A stretch of 64,000 bases of DNA from Pseudotabrizicola sp. (GTDB taxonomy: Bacteria > Pseudomonadota > Alphaproteobacteria > Rhodobacterales > Rhodobacteraceae), in assembly GCF_030684215.1 (NCBI RefSeq), contig NZ_JAUXOV010000074.1:1-64000 (forward strand), written 5' to 3'. Every line of letters begins with the position of its first letter. Position 1 is the first letter of the stretch. Position numbers and translations under genes: made by a program. The notes below the pieces were generated by a model. That model did not search any database and was not told the origin of the DNA. It was given only the letters and a program-made list of their open reading frames with translations. This document shows, one piece after another, positions 24,915-33,275 of this stretch.

Positions 24915-26084
24915 ATGGCCATTACAGCGGCACATGTGGCGCGGGCACCGCGCATTCGGTTGGGAATGGTGGGCGGCGGCCGTGATGCGTTCATAGGGGC
25001 TGTACACCGGATCGCGGCACGGATTGATGATCAGTATGAATTGGTTGCGGGCTGTTTTTCATCTGACGCCGAAAAATCCCTCGCCTCGGCCGCTGATCTG
25101 GGGGTCGCGCGCGCTTATGCCAGCTTTGCCGAAATGGCGGCCAAGGAGGCGCGGCGCAAAGACGGGATAGAGGCGGTGGCGATTGTTACCCCGAACCACA
25201 TGCACGCGCCCGTGGCAATGCAGTTCCTTAAGCGCGGCATCCATGTGATCTGTGACAAGCCTTTGACCCATACGCTGAGCGAGGCGAAAAAGCTGGCGCG
25301 CGCAGCCGAGGCTTCGGGCGTGGTCTTTGCGCTGACGCACAACTACACTGGCTATCCGATGATCCGGCAGGCCGCCGCCATGGTCGCGGCGGGAGACTTG
25401 GGCGAGATCCGGCTGGTGCAGGTGGAATACGCGCAGGACTGGCTGGCGGAACCGGTGGAGGAGACCGGCCAGAAGCAGGCGGGTTGGCGCACAGACCCTG
25501 CGCGATCCGGCGCAGGCGGCAGCACCGGGGATATCGGCACCCATGCCTTTAACCTCGCCAATTTTGTAAGCGGGCTGACGGTAGAGGAGTTGGCCGCTGA
25601 CTTACAGGCCTTTGTGCCAGGCCGCCGGGTCGACGACAACGGCCATGTGCTGATGCGCTATCAGGGCGGCGCGCGGGGCATGCTTTGGTGCTCTCAGGTG
25701 GCGGCGGGGCAGGAAAACGGTTTGCGGCTGCGGATCTTTGGCACCAAGGCCGGGATCGAATGGGAACAAGAGAACCCCAATTACCTCTGGGTCGGCCCCT
25801 TGGGTCAGCCAAAGCACCGGCTCACACGCGGCGGTGCGGGGTCCGGGGCCGAGGCGGGGCGCGTCACCCGCATCCCGTCCGGCCATCCTGAGGGCTATCT
25901 GGAAGGCTTTGCCAACATCTATGCCGAGGCCGCCCGCGCCATCATCGCCCGGCGTGACGGCAGCGCGCCTGACGCCGCAGTGACCTTCCCCGGTCTGAAA
26001 GAGGGGCTGGAGGGCGTGGCCTTTGTCGATGCCTGCGTGCGCTCGTCTGCCCGCAACGCCGCTTGGGTCAAGTTGAACCTCTGA
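24915..26084 (+). CDS. Gfo/Idh/MocA-family oxidoreductase
   Basis: A 389-residue dehydrogenase. RLGMVGGGRDAFIGAVH opens the Rossmann fold, VTPNHMHAPVA and CDKPLTHTLSEAKKL hold the catalytic Lys, and GDIGTHAFNLANFVSG carries the usual catalytic His. The sequence LVQVEYAQDWL is typical of the large subgroup found in sugar loci. A tcaggagggctta sequence precedes the ATG. It completes the second Gfo/Idh plus TIM-barrel pair of the locus. The substrate is not known; oxidation of a glycoside or free sugar is expected. Confidence 0.92.
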   Translation: MAITAAHVARAPRIRLGMVGGGRDAFIGAVHRIAARIDDQYELVAGCFSSDAEKSLASAADLGVARAYASFAEMAAKEARRKDGIEAVAIVTPNHMHAPVAMQFLKRGIHVICDKPLTHTLSEAKKLARAAEASGVVFALTHNYTGYPMIRQAAAMVAAGDLGEIRLVQVEYAQDWLAEPVEETGQKQAGWRTDPARSGAGGSTGDIGTHAFNLANFVSGLTVEELAADLQAFVPGRRVDDNGHVLMRYQGGARGMLWCSQVAAGQENGLRLRIFGTKAGIEWEQENPNYLWVGPLGQPKHRLTRGGAGSGAEAGRVTRIPSGHPEGYLEGFANIYAEAARAIIARRDGSAPDAAVTFPGLKEGLEGVAFVDACVRSSARNAAWVKLNL

Positions 26085-26086
26085 CG

Positions 26087-26118
26087 CATTGCTGCTTGCA
26101 AAATACTCCCGCCGGAGG
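26087..26118 (-). repeat. Dispersed intergenic repeat, family 1
   Basis: On the minus strand, cctccggcgggagtatttt then gcaagcagcaatg. It lies between the convergent Gfo/Idh and trgB genes, in the orientation that would end trgB transcription. Confidence 0.7.
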
Positions 26119-26146
26119 CGTCCGACAGCGCCCCCGACGGGACGCG

Positions 26147-27253
26147 TCAGGATCGCAGGCGCGTACGCTCGCGTTGCAACCAAAGCAGCGTCAGCAACAA
26201 AGGCGCGTTCTGAACCTCACCCGAACCGACCAGCGCCATCGCCTGATCAAAGCCCAGAAGATGACCGCGGATGTCTTCGGCCTCTCCCTCGACGCCGAAC
26301 ACGCCCGCCACGCCATCAGGCAGATCAGTCAGAGCAGCATAGGAGTAGATGAACTCGGTCTTGGCCCCCGGAGAGGGGTAATAGGCGGCCACAGGCAAAA
26401 GCGCGCCCAGTGACAGGCCCGCTTCTTCCACGGCCTCACGGCGGGCGCAGTCTTCGGGTGTCTCACCGGGGTCAATCCGGCCAGCGATGGCCTCCAGTTG
26501 CCATGGATTTGCATCCCCCCGGGAAAAGGGTCCGGCGCGCATCTGTTCCACCAACAGCACCCGGTCGCGCTGCGGATCATAGGGAAGCACCGTCACAGCA
26601 TCAGCCGACACAAAGGCGGCGCGGGTGATGACCGGGCTCATCGCGCCGTCAAACCGGCGAAAGGACAGGTCATATTCTTCGACGGCAAAGAAGTTTGCAT
26701 AAGGCTGGCGGCGCGATTGCACTGTCACCTGCCCCGGTCCGCGGCGCACCGCAGCGGGGGCCTGATCTGCCTGCGCGCGCAACCGGCTGGCCGCACGCAC
26801 CATCATCGGTCCGATCCTCGCGCTCAGGCATGCAGGGGGTGTCTGGCCATAAAGCGCCATCACCTCGACAGCCGTTTCAACAGCCAAAGCCGCATGATCC
26901 GCCAGCCAGACCGCTTCATCCCACACCTGCCCCTTAGCAAAAGGCGGACGCAAGGCAAACGTCTCGGCCTGACCGCCGCCCGCTGCATCAATCAGGCTCA
27001 GCTTGTACCGCCCAAGGCCGATAGCCTTGGCATAGAACGCCAGCCGGGCCATATCCTCGGGCGTGGCATCCCGCAGGGCACTGCCTTCCACCCGACAACT
27101 GGCCTTGCGCAAAAGGCCAAAATGTCCGGGCGCGTCCACAAGCTGCCCGGATCGGCCAGCCGCGGTGGCGGGGGAAAGAGTTGCCGCTTTGCCCAGGATC
27201 ACGGCAAGCAGCGGAGCATGGCGCAACGGCCCCGCCAGAAACAGGGCTGCCAT
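26147..27253 (-). CDS. trgB: TrgB-like NUDIX hydrolase fused to a gamma-glutamylcyclotransferase-like domain
   Basis: A 368-residue two-domain protein. The N-terminal part (LFLAGPLRHAPLLAVILGK to about residue 150) looks like a GGCT-type domain. The C-terminal part is a NUDIX hydrolase, with the box GRIDPGETPEDCARREAVEEAG and the catalytic REAVEEAG glutamates. This architecture and the trgA neighbour identify it as the homologue of Rhodobacter sphaeroides TrgB, linked there to tellurite resistance; the biochemical substrate (an ADP-ribose-like nucleotide?) is unclear. The ATG at 27253 has gaaaggcg upstream; a GTG one codon earlier is possible. It lies 22 bases after trgA and is the last gene of the phrB-cfa-trgA-trgB run. 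Confidence 0.85.
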   Translation of the reverse strand: MAALFLAGPLRHAPLLAVILGKAATLSPATAAGRSGQLVDAPGHFGLLRKASCRVEGSALRDATPEDMARLAFYAKAIGLGRYKLSLIDAAGGGQAETFALRPPFAKGQVWDEAVWLADHAALAVETAVEVMALYGQTPPACLSARIGPMMVRAASRLRAQADQAPAAVRRGPGQVTVQSRRQPYANFFAVEEYDLSFRRFDGAMSPVITRAAFVSADAVTVLPYDPQRDRVLLVEQMRAGPFSRGDANPWQLEAIAGRIDPGETPEDCARREAVEEAGLSLGALLPVAAYYPSPGAKTEFIYSYAALTDLPDGVAGVFGVEGEAEDIRGHLLGFDQAMALVGSGEVQNAPLLLTLLWLQRERTRLRS

Positions 27254-27275
27254 CACGAAACGCCTTTCGGGTCTG

Positions 27276-27722
27276 TCAGGGCCACCGCCGCCCCGCCCAA
27301 TAGGTCACGGCCCCGCCTGCCAGCCCACCCAGCAACAGAACGCCCAGAATTTCGGGCTGCGCAATCGGCGTGGCAAGCCGCAGGGAATGTTCAAAAATCG
27401 CAAGGATTGCATCCAGTGGCGTTTTAAACCGACCCTTCATCGCCCGGTCCAGCATTTCAACCGTGGCAAAGATCAACACCACACCAATCAGAATGGTCAG
27501 GGATGTGCGCACCCCTGCCCCCATCGCATCGACAGGGCGACGGCTGCGCATGACGAATGGGCCCATTACAAACCAGCCGCACAGCACACCTACCACGGCG
27601 CTGACCTCGCGCAGCACGCCAGACTGGCGCGGGTCTGGCAATGAAAGTGCGTATAAATGGGCGGCAAGAAAGGCGACAAAACCAAAGATGATCGCTGCGA
27701 CGAGTTTGGCGGCCGTTGGCAT
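27276..27722 (-). CDS. trgA: TrgA family membrane protein
   Basis: A 148-residue protein with four likely membrane segments (residues about 5-25, 38-58, 72-90 and 125-145). The start MPTAAKLVAAIIFGFVAFLA and the conserved GWFVMGP region recall TrgA of Rhodobacteraceae, described with TrgB in tellurite resistance in Rhodobacter sphaeroides. No enzymatic motif is visible. It starts 30 bases after cfa and is followed closely by trgB. Confidence 0.82.
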   Translation of the reverse strand: MPTAAKLVAAIIFGFVAFLAAHLYALSLPDPRQSGVLREVSAVVGVLCGWFVMGPFVMRSRRPVDAMGAGVRTSLTILIGVVLIFATVEMLDRAMKGRFKTPLDAILAIFEHSLRLATPIAQPEILGVLLLGGLAGGAVTYWAGRRWP

Positions 27723-27752
27723 AGCGCTCCCTTTTTCAACCGCCCGGCAAGA

Positions 27753-28967
27753 TTACGAAGGGCGTGTCACCGTGATCTGCGTTACATCACAGTTTCCGCC
27801 GCGGAAGGCTCCAGCGCAAGAGGCAAGGTAAAAGTTCCACATCCGGCGAAAACGCTCGTCAAATCCCTGGCGGGCAACATCATCCCAGCGATCATTGAAC
27901 ACCTCATACCAGCGGCGCAACGTCTGGCTGTAGCTTTCACCAAATTCGATTGAGGTTTTAAGCCGCAAACCGGCACGTTCCACTTCTTCCTTCAGCCGGA
28001 ACGGGGCGGGCAGCATACCGCCTGGAAAGATATATTTCTGAATATAATCAACGCCCCGCTTATAGACCGGCCAGCGATGATCAGGCACGGTGATGATTTG
28101 CAGGGTGGCATGGCGACCCGGCTTCAGACGCTCGCGCAGGGTGTTGAAATAGGTCGGCCAATAGCGCTCGCCCACCGCCTCGAACATCTCGATAGAGGCG
28201 ATTCCGTCATAATGGCCGCGCTCGTCACGATAATCCAAAAGCTTGATTTCCACCCGGTCTGACAGTCCCGCGCGGGCCATCCGGTCCACCGCAAAGTCAA
28301 ATTGCGCCTGTGAGATGGTCAGGGCGGTAACGCGCAACCCGCGCTCGCGGGCGGCATATTCGGCAAAACCACCCCAACCGCAGCCGATTTCCAGCACATG
28401 ATCCCCCGGCGCGGCGCCCATCTGATCGACCATCGAGGCGTATTTCTGCTCTTGCGCCATTTCCAGACTTTCCTGCCCGGACTGAAACATCCCGCTGGAA
28501 TAGGTCATGCTGTCATCCAGCCAAAGTCGGTAAAAATCGTTGCCCAGATCGTAATGCGCGTGAATGTTTTTCTTTGCCTGCCGTTTGGAGTTGGAGTGCA
28601 GCCAGAACCGGAAGCGTTCAAAGCTGCGCAACAGACCCATGCCGGGAAAGCCATCGTTGACCACGTTGTTGGCGGGCAGTTGCACCAGATCCAGAAACGC
28701 CTGCAAATCAGGGCTGGACCACCAGCCATCCAGATAGGCATCACAAAAGCCCAGATCGCCTTCGCGGATCATGCGGGCAAACAGATCATTGTTGTGGATC
28801 ACAATTTCTGCAACCGGGCCGGCTTTGGGCCCTTCCAGCCGAAACCGCCGCCCGTCGGGCATCACGAAATCCAGCCGGCCTTCGCCAAGGCTGCTGGCCA
28901 CGGCAAATGCCTGGGTGAAATAGCGCGGCAGGCCGCCTTGGCCCTTGGTCGTTGTCAGAAATTCCAT
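27753..28967 (-). CDS. cfa: Cyclopropane-fatty-acyl-phospholipid synthase family protein
   Basis: A 404-residue SAM-dependent enzyme that adds methylene to unsaturated acyl chains in membrane phospholipids. Seen: HYDLGNDFYRLWLD, MTYSSGMF, the SAM site VLEIGCGWGGFAEYAA and SIEMFEAVGERYWPTYF. The C-terminal part (YIFPGGMLP, FGESYSQTLRRW) is that of CfaS. gggaggga precedes the ATG. In Rhodobacter sphaeroides a cfa gene beside a photolyase gene belongs to the singlet-oxygen (RpoE) response; here the order is also phr then cfa, with a 58-base gap. Confidence 0.92.
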   Translation of the reverse strand: MEFLTTTKGQGGLPRYFTQAFAVASSLGEGRLDFVMPDGRRFRLEGPKAGPVAEIVIHNNDLFARMIREGDLGFCDAYLDGWWSSPDLQAFLDLVQLPANNVVNDGFPGMGLLRSFERFRFWLHSNSKRQAKKNIHAHYDLGNDFYRLWLDDSMTYSSGMFQSGQESLEMAQEQKYASMVDQMGAAPGDHVLEIGCGWGGFAEYAARERGLRVTALTISQAQFDFAVDRMARAGLSDRVEIKLLDYRDERGHYDGIASIEMFEAVGERYWPTYFNTLRERLKPGRHATLQIITVPDHRWPVYKRGVDYIQKYIFPGGMLPAPFRLKEEVERAGLRLKTSIEFGESYSQTLRRWYEVFNDRWDDVARQGFDERFRRMWNFYLASCAGAFRGGNCDVTQITVTRPS

Positions 28968-29025
28968 CTTCCCTCCCCGGGGAATTGTCGTCTTTGGTTT
29001 ACAGTTTCAGATACGACGGGGCGGC

Positions 29026-30438
29026 TCAAGAGTTTCGCCCCGCATATGCCGCAAGGGCAAGTTTTCGCCCTTCGGCCAGATCGACCAGAGGTTTCGGGTA
29101 GGGTCGGCTTGGATCAAGTGCCCAGGATTTGGGCACGGCGTCGAAGTAAGACATCGCATCGGGGCCAGGAGTGCGGCTGAGTTCGGCAATGAACCGGTGA
29201 CGATATTCGGCCTTCGGGTCGAATTTCTCGACCTGGATCGCCGGGTTGAAGATACGAAAGAACGGTGCGGAATCGGGGCCAGAACCCGACGCCCATTGCC
29301 AGCCCATCGCATTCGCCGCCGGATCCCAGTCCACCAGACACTCGGCAAACCAGTCCTGCCCTACCCTCCAATGTGTCATCAGATGCTTGGTCAGATAGCT
29401 TGCCACGATCATCCGGGCGCGGTTGTGCATCCGGCCTGTCACATACATCTCACGCATGGCGGCATCGACGAACGGCTCGCCCGTCAGCCCGCGCCGCCAG
29501 TATTCGGCATTCTTGTTGTCGCCCTGCCAGGGAAAATCATCCCATTCGGGCTTCCAGTTGGCATGGGTGATATGGGGCGTGTGATGCATCAGGTGATAGG
29601 CAAATTCACGCCAGACCAGTTCTTTCAGGAAGGTCTCGGCCCCTTGCGCGCCCGCCTGCATCGCCCGCCAGCCCGCCGCCCAGATCGTGCGCGGCCCTAT
29701 CTCACCATAGGCAAGGTTTTCCGACAGGCCGGATGTGCCATCCACGGCAGGCAGATCGCGATCGGTGGCATAGGCGTCAACGCTGGTGCCAATGAAATGG
29801 TCCAGCCGGGCCAGCGCCTTGGATTCCCCGACATGAACATGCGCCGCCACCACATCGCCACCCCGGCGCATCGCAGCCCCCATCTGCCACCCGTCAAGAT
29901 CATCGCTTTTGGGCCAGCTGGCAGGCGCGGTCAAAGACATGGGCGCAGCAAGCGGCGCCGACACCGGCCGATCGCGCACCGATTTCCAGAACGGGGTATA
30001 CACGCGGTAAAACCCGCCAGTGCCGGTTTCCACCTCCCAGGGTTCAAACAGCAAATGGCCCGCAAAGCTGCGCGCCTCTACGCCCTGCTCTTTGAGTGCG
30101 GATTTCACAGGCGTATCACGCGCGACCGATCCCGGATCATACAGACGGTGCCACCAGACCGCATTGGCCCCGGTCTCTGCCAGCACGTCGCGCAGCACAT
30201 CCAGCGCGCCACCCCGCCGCAAGATCAGCTGGGAACCGACGGTCGCCAACGTCTTGGCAAATTCCGCGATCCCCAAGCCAAGCCGCCATTTCGGAGCGGC
30301 CCCCAATGCTTCGGTCTCGGGGTCCAGAATGAACAAAGGGATCAGCGGGCGGCCCGTGCGTGCGGCTTCTGCCAGCATCGGCGAATCCATCAAGCGCAAG
30401 TCCCGGCGCAGCCAGAGGATCAGGGGGGCATCGGTCAT
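29026..30438 (-). CDS. phrB: Deoxyribodipyrimidine photolyase
   Basis: A 470-residue flavoprotein that repairs cyclobutane pyrimidine dimers with blue light. The N-terminal antenna domain starts PLILWLRRDLRLMDSP. The FAD-binding domain has LVWREFAYHLMHHTP, EPFVDAAMREMYVTGRMHNR and the repair-type WASGSGPDSAPFFRIFNP. It is a class I CPD photolyase rather than a cryptochrome, judging by the intact substrate loop. It heads the phrB-cfa-trgA-trgB run, and a candidate ECF-type promoter lies 30 bases upstream of the ATG. Confidence 0.93.
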   Translation of the reverse strand: MTDAPLILWLRRDLRLMDSPMLAEAARTGRPLIPLFILDPETEALGAAPKWRLGLGIAEFAKTLATVGSQLILRRGGALDVLRDVLAETGANAVWWHRLYDPGSVARDTPVKSALKEQGVEARSFAGHLLFEPWEVETGTGGFYRVYTPFWKSVRDRPVSAPLAAPMSLTAPASWPKSDDLDGWQMGAAMRRGGDVVAAHVHVGESKALARLDHFIGTSVDAYATDRDLPAVDGTSGLSENLAYGEIGPRTIWAAGWRAMQAGAQGAETFLKELVWREFAYHLMHHTPHITHANWKPEWDDFPWQGDNKNAEYWRRGLTGEPFVDAAMREMYVTGRMHNRARMIVASYLTKHLMTHWRVGQDWFAECLVDWDPAANAMGWQWASGSGPDSAPFFRIFNPAIQVEKFDPKAEYRHRFIAELSRTPGPDAMSYFDAVPKSWALDPSRPYPKPLVDLAEGRKLALAAYAGRNS

Positions 30439-30467
30439 ACGTCTGGCGCGCTTTCTGGTTCTTCACA

Positions 30468-30497
30468 GCAATACGGCCGACTGCACCTTTCGGATCA
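30468..30497 (-). promoter_or_regulatory. Candidate RpoE/ChrR-type ECF promoter for phrB
   Basis: On the minus strand, tgatcc (30497-30492), 18 bases, then tattgc (30473-30468), ending 30 bases before the phrB ATG. The tgatcc -35 and the 18-base spacing match what is known of Rhodobacter RpoE promoters; the -10 is less typical. The gene downstream is a known kind of RpoE target. Confidence 0.5.
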
Positions 30498-30568
30498 CCC
30501 GGCCGCTCTGAATTCGTTACGACTTAGCGGTCAAGTCTGATCCGGCAATGGTCAAAATGACCCCGCCG

Positions 30569-31795
30569 CTACAAGGCCCGGTCAAGCGCCGCGATCAGCC
30601 GGGCCACGTCGTCTTGACTGGTGTAATGCGCCGCACTCATCCGCAGCACACCCTTGGCCGCATCGACCCCCATGGCCGCCAGCGGGCGCACGGCATAAAA
30701 ATCGCCGCCCCCACAGGCGATACCCTCGCGGCCCAGCGCCTCGGCCACCGGCAGCGCAGCACGGTCCAGTGCCACCGCAACGGTGGGCGCACGATCTTCT
30801 GCCCGGCGCGGCCCAATCAGGCGCAGGTCATTGCGCCCTGCCAGATAGTCAAGCAAGGGCGCGATCACCGCCACCTCTGCCGCGCGCATCAGGTCATGCA
30901 CCACACGGCCCCGCGCCGCAGCGTCACCGCTCACCCCATGATGTGCGGCAATGGCATCGACATAGTCCGCCATGCCCGCACAGGCCGCGACCTGCGCATG
31001 ATCGGGGCCCGCTGGCGTATGGCACTTATACAGCACCGACTGGTTGAAAAAATGCGCCTGCCCCGGCAGTTCCATCCCGAACCCCTCGCGCAAGACCATG
31101 ATGCCCTGATGCGGACCATAGGTTTTATAGGCCGAAAACAAATAGGCATCACACCCCAGCGCCGCCACATCGGGAAACCCATGCGGCGCATAGCTCACAC
31201 CATCGACCACCGTGCGTGCGCCTGCCGCCTGCGCCATGGCGCTGATCTCGGCCACATCATTGATCTCGGCCACCACATTCGAGCAATGCGGAAACGCCAT
31301 CAACCGCACCCGGCCATCCGCCAAAAGGCGTTGTAGATCCGCCGGATCAAGACTGCCGGTCTGCGGGTCGATCTGCCACTCGCGCACCTCCACCCCCTCA
31401 TCAGCCAGACGCCGCCATACGCCAGAATTCGCCTCATGATCCTGATTTGTTACCACAATCGCGGCGCCCTGATCCTGAAGCCAGCCCCGCACCGCCTGCG
31501 CAAGCACATAGGTATTTGTACTGGTTGACGGACCAAAAGACACCTCGTCGCGCGCCACGCCCAGCATGGCCCCCAACCGCGTACGCGCCTCGTCCATCTC
31601 GGCCCCCGCCAGTTCCGAACCGGGATAGGGCGCATAGGGCTGCACCTTGCGGTGGTGATAGAACCGCGTCAGCCGGTCGATGACCTGACGGCACGGATAA
31701 CTTCCCCCTGCATTCTCAAAAAATGCATGGGTCGACAACACCGGGCTGTCAAAGGCGGGAAACTGCGCACGCACAAAAGTCAGATCAAGCACCAT
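30569..31795 (-). CDS. Cysteine desulfurase-like class V aminotransferase
   Basis: A 408-residue PLP enzyme of the class V (SufS/CsdA-like) fold. Seen: FFENAGGSYPC, FGPSTSTNTYVLA (cofactor phosphate), EANSGVWRRL, TVVDGVSYAPHG (Asp) and YLFSAYKTYGPHQG (Schiff-base Lys). No Cys-containing loop of a true desulfurase stands out, so the activity may differ. The ATG at 31795 is chosen for the ggggagg motif just upstream; the 21-base longer form lacks support. Its 5' region holds three tandem hairpin repeats, which may affect its expression. Confidence 0.83.
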   Translation of the reverse strand: MVLDLTFVRAQFPAFDSPVLSTHAFFENAGGSYPCRQVIDRLTRFYHHRKVQPYAPYPGSELAGAEMDEARTRLGAMLGVARDEVSFGPSTSTNTYVLAQAVRGWLQDQGAAIVVTNQDHEANSGVWRRLADEGVEVREWQIDPQTGSLDPADLQRLLADGRVRLMAFPHCSNVVAEINDVAEISAMAQAAGARTVVDGVSYAPHGFPDVAALGCDAYLFSAYKTYGPHQGIMVLREGFGMELPGQAHFFNQSVLYKCHTPAGPDHAQVAACAGMADYVDAIAAHHGVSGDAAARGRVVHDLMRAAEVAVIAPLLDYLAGRNDLRLIGPRRAEDRAPTVAVALDRAALPVAEALGREGIACGGGDFYAVRPLAAMGVDAAKGVLRMSAAHYTSQDDVARLIAALDRAL

Positions 31796-31811
31796 TGTGC
31801 CTCCCCAAAGT

Positions 31812-31890
31812 GGCAAGGCAATGCTTGCCGGGTCAAAATTGGCAAGGCAATGCTTGCCGGGTCAAAAGTGGCAAGGCAATGCTTGCCGGG
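31812..31890. repeat. Three tandem 29-bp repeats, each a hairpin
   Basis: ggcaaggcaatgcttgccgg begins at 31812, 31841 and 31870, a period of 29 bases with gtcaaaa-type linkers. Each unit can fold as ggcaag/cttgcc with a 6-base loop. The units are nearly identical and lie 17-95 bases upstream of the class V aminotransferase start, so they are probably in its leader. Confidence 0.8.
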
Positions 31891-31946
31891 GGCCGACGCA
31901 AAACGCAAGGCACGCAATCTTGGTGGCCCCACCCACCGTACCCTCG

Positions 31947-32013
31947 CATTTTCTGTTCAAAAATATCCCGAGGGGAGGAGCAAAGCGACGGGGGGCTGGC
32001 CCCCCAGCCCCCC
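31947..32013 (-). terminator. Terminator-like dispersed repeat, family 2
   Basis: Past the stop of the AcuI-like gene on the minus strand there is a 10-bp stem, ggggggctgg with ccagcccccc (31990-32013). After it come ctcgggatatttttgaac and agaaaatg, the same tail as at 13844 and 43751. It is well placed as the terminator of the AcuI-like gene. Confidence 0.65.
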
Positions 32014-32038
32014 TGCCCCACGCGCCACGGCCCATTTG

Positions 32039-33028
32039 TCAGGTCGTCACATCCACAACCACCCGGCCCTGCACCTCGCCGCGCAGGATCGCCTCACCAA
32101 GCGCAGGCACATCAGCCAATGTGGCGGGTTGGATCATCGCCTCCAGCTTGTCCATCGGCAGATCGGTCACGATCCGCCCCCAAGCCGCGACCCGCCGCGC
32201 ATAGGGAACCGTCACCGAGTTGATCCCCAAAAGGTTGATCCCCCGCAACAGGAACGGAATGATATTGGCAGGCACCGCCAGCCCCCCGGCATTGCCCACA
32301 GCCGCCACACTGGCGTTTGATTTCAACTGCCCCAGCACCCGCGCCAGCATCTGTCCGCCGACAGCGTCCACGCAGCCCGCCCAGGTTTCCGACTCCATCG
32401 GACGCTTGATCGCCTCGGCCAGATCGGCGCGCGGCACAATGCGCGTGGCCCCAAGGTCGCGCAAATAGCCTTCTGTCTCGGGCCGCCCGGTGACTGCCGC
32501 AACCTGATACCCCAGCTGCGCCAGAATGGCGACGGCAATAGACCCCACGCCACCCGCAGCGCCGGTCACCAGCACTTCACCATCCGCAGGGGTAAGTCCG
32601 TGATCTTCCAGCGCCATCACGGCCAGCATCGCGGTAAATCCTGCCGTGCCAACTGCCATCGCCTGGCGCGTGGTCAACCCGTCGGGCAGCGGCACCAGCC
32701 AGTCTGCCTTGACCCGCGCCTTGGTGGCATAGCCGCCCCAATGCGCCTCTCCAACCCGCCATCCGGTCAGCACCACAGGGGCTCCGGGCGCATAGCGCGG
32801 ATCGTCCGAAGACTCGACCACACCAGCAAAATCGATGCCCGGCACATGGGGGTAATTGCGCACCAGACCGCCCCCCGTCGCAGATAGACACAACCCGTCC
32901 TTGTAGTTCAGCGTCGAGAACGCGACCTGCACCGTCACATCACCCGCAGGCAAGGCATCGTCAGACATTTCCGCCAGCCGTGCGACCGCTTGCCCATCTT
33001 CGCCCTTTTCCATCAGCACTGCCCGCAT
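32039..33028 (-). CDS. acuI: AcuI-type acryloyl-CoA reductase (MDR family)
   Basis: A 329-residue zinc-free medium-chain reductase of the YhdH/AcuI group. AcuI reduces acryloyl-CoA to propionyl-CoA with NADPH, which in marine Rhodobacteraceae detoxifies the acrylate made from DMSP. Seen: STLNYKDGLCLSATGGG, PGIDFAGVVE, VLTGWRVGEAHWGGYA, the nucleotide-binding loop TGAAGGVGSIAVAIL and the C-terminal RGEVQGRVVVDV. The length and motifs match AcuI. No DMSP lyase or acuK lies next to it here. A general quinone-oxidoreductase role cannot be excluded. Confidence 0.83.
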   Translation of the reverse strand: MRAVLMEKGEDGQAVARLAEMSDDALPAGDVTVQVAFSTLNYKDGLCLSATGGGLVRNYPHVPGIDFAGVVESSDDPRYAPGAPVVLTGWRVGEAHWGGYATKARVKADWLVPLPDGLTTRQAMAVGTAGFTAMLAVMALEDHGLTPADGEVLVTGAAGGVGSIAVAILAQLGYQVAAVTGRPETEGYLRDLGATRIVPRADLAEAIKRPMESETWAGCVDAVGGQMLARVLGQLKSNASVAAVGNAGGLAVPANIIPFLLRGINLLGINSVTVPYARRVAAWGRIVTDLPMDKLEAMIQPATLADVPALGEAILRGEVQGRVVVDVTT

Positions 33029-33275
33029 TGTATTCTCCCTTGCTTCATCCTGCCCAAGACCGCGCCAAAACGCAGGCCGTCTGCCCCCAAACAGGCATCA
33101 GCCATTCCCAGAGGTCAAGCCCGCTTTGCTTGGCTTGCACTGTCCAGAACAGACGCCACATTGCAATAAGTGCATGTTCCGCGCTTGTGACTGCACAAAA
33201 CCTTTACTACTTCCCCATCAAGGGCTGATCGTAAGTGGGGATGCTCCGGCCCGGGTCCAACACAGAGGAACAATG
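33029..33275. other. Divergent intergenic region
   Basis: The region between the divergent acuI-like and binding-protein genes must contain both promoters. I see no convincing -35/-10 pair or operator. No gene is supported. Confidence 0.4.

Noticed and set aside
26087-26118. Short frames running through the family 1 repeats, with a recurring KYSRRR-like peptide
   Set aside because: The shared peptide comes from the repeated DNA and not from a conserved protein; the copies lie outside genes.
28968-29025. A separate heat-shock-type promoter (cttgag...gtatct) before cfa
   Set aside because: The spacing is far too short for an RpoH-type promoter; a common transcript with phrB is simpler.
28945-30540. 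Long open frame (531 codons, plus strand) opposite the photolyase gene
   Set aside because: Same reason: antisense shadow, with composition (His/Arg/Pro-rich) typical of such frames.
31812-31890. Possible small CRISPR array
   Set aside because: The three repeats are directly tandem with linkers that are nearly identical; there are no unique spacers and no cas genes.
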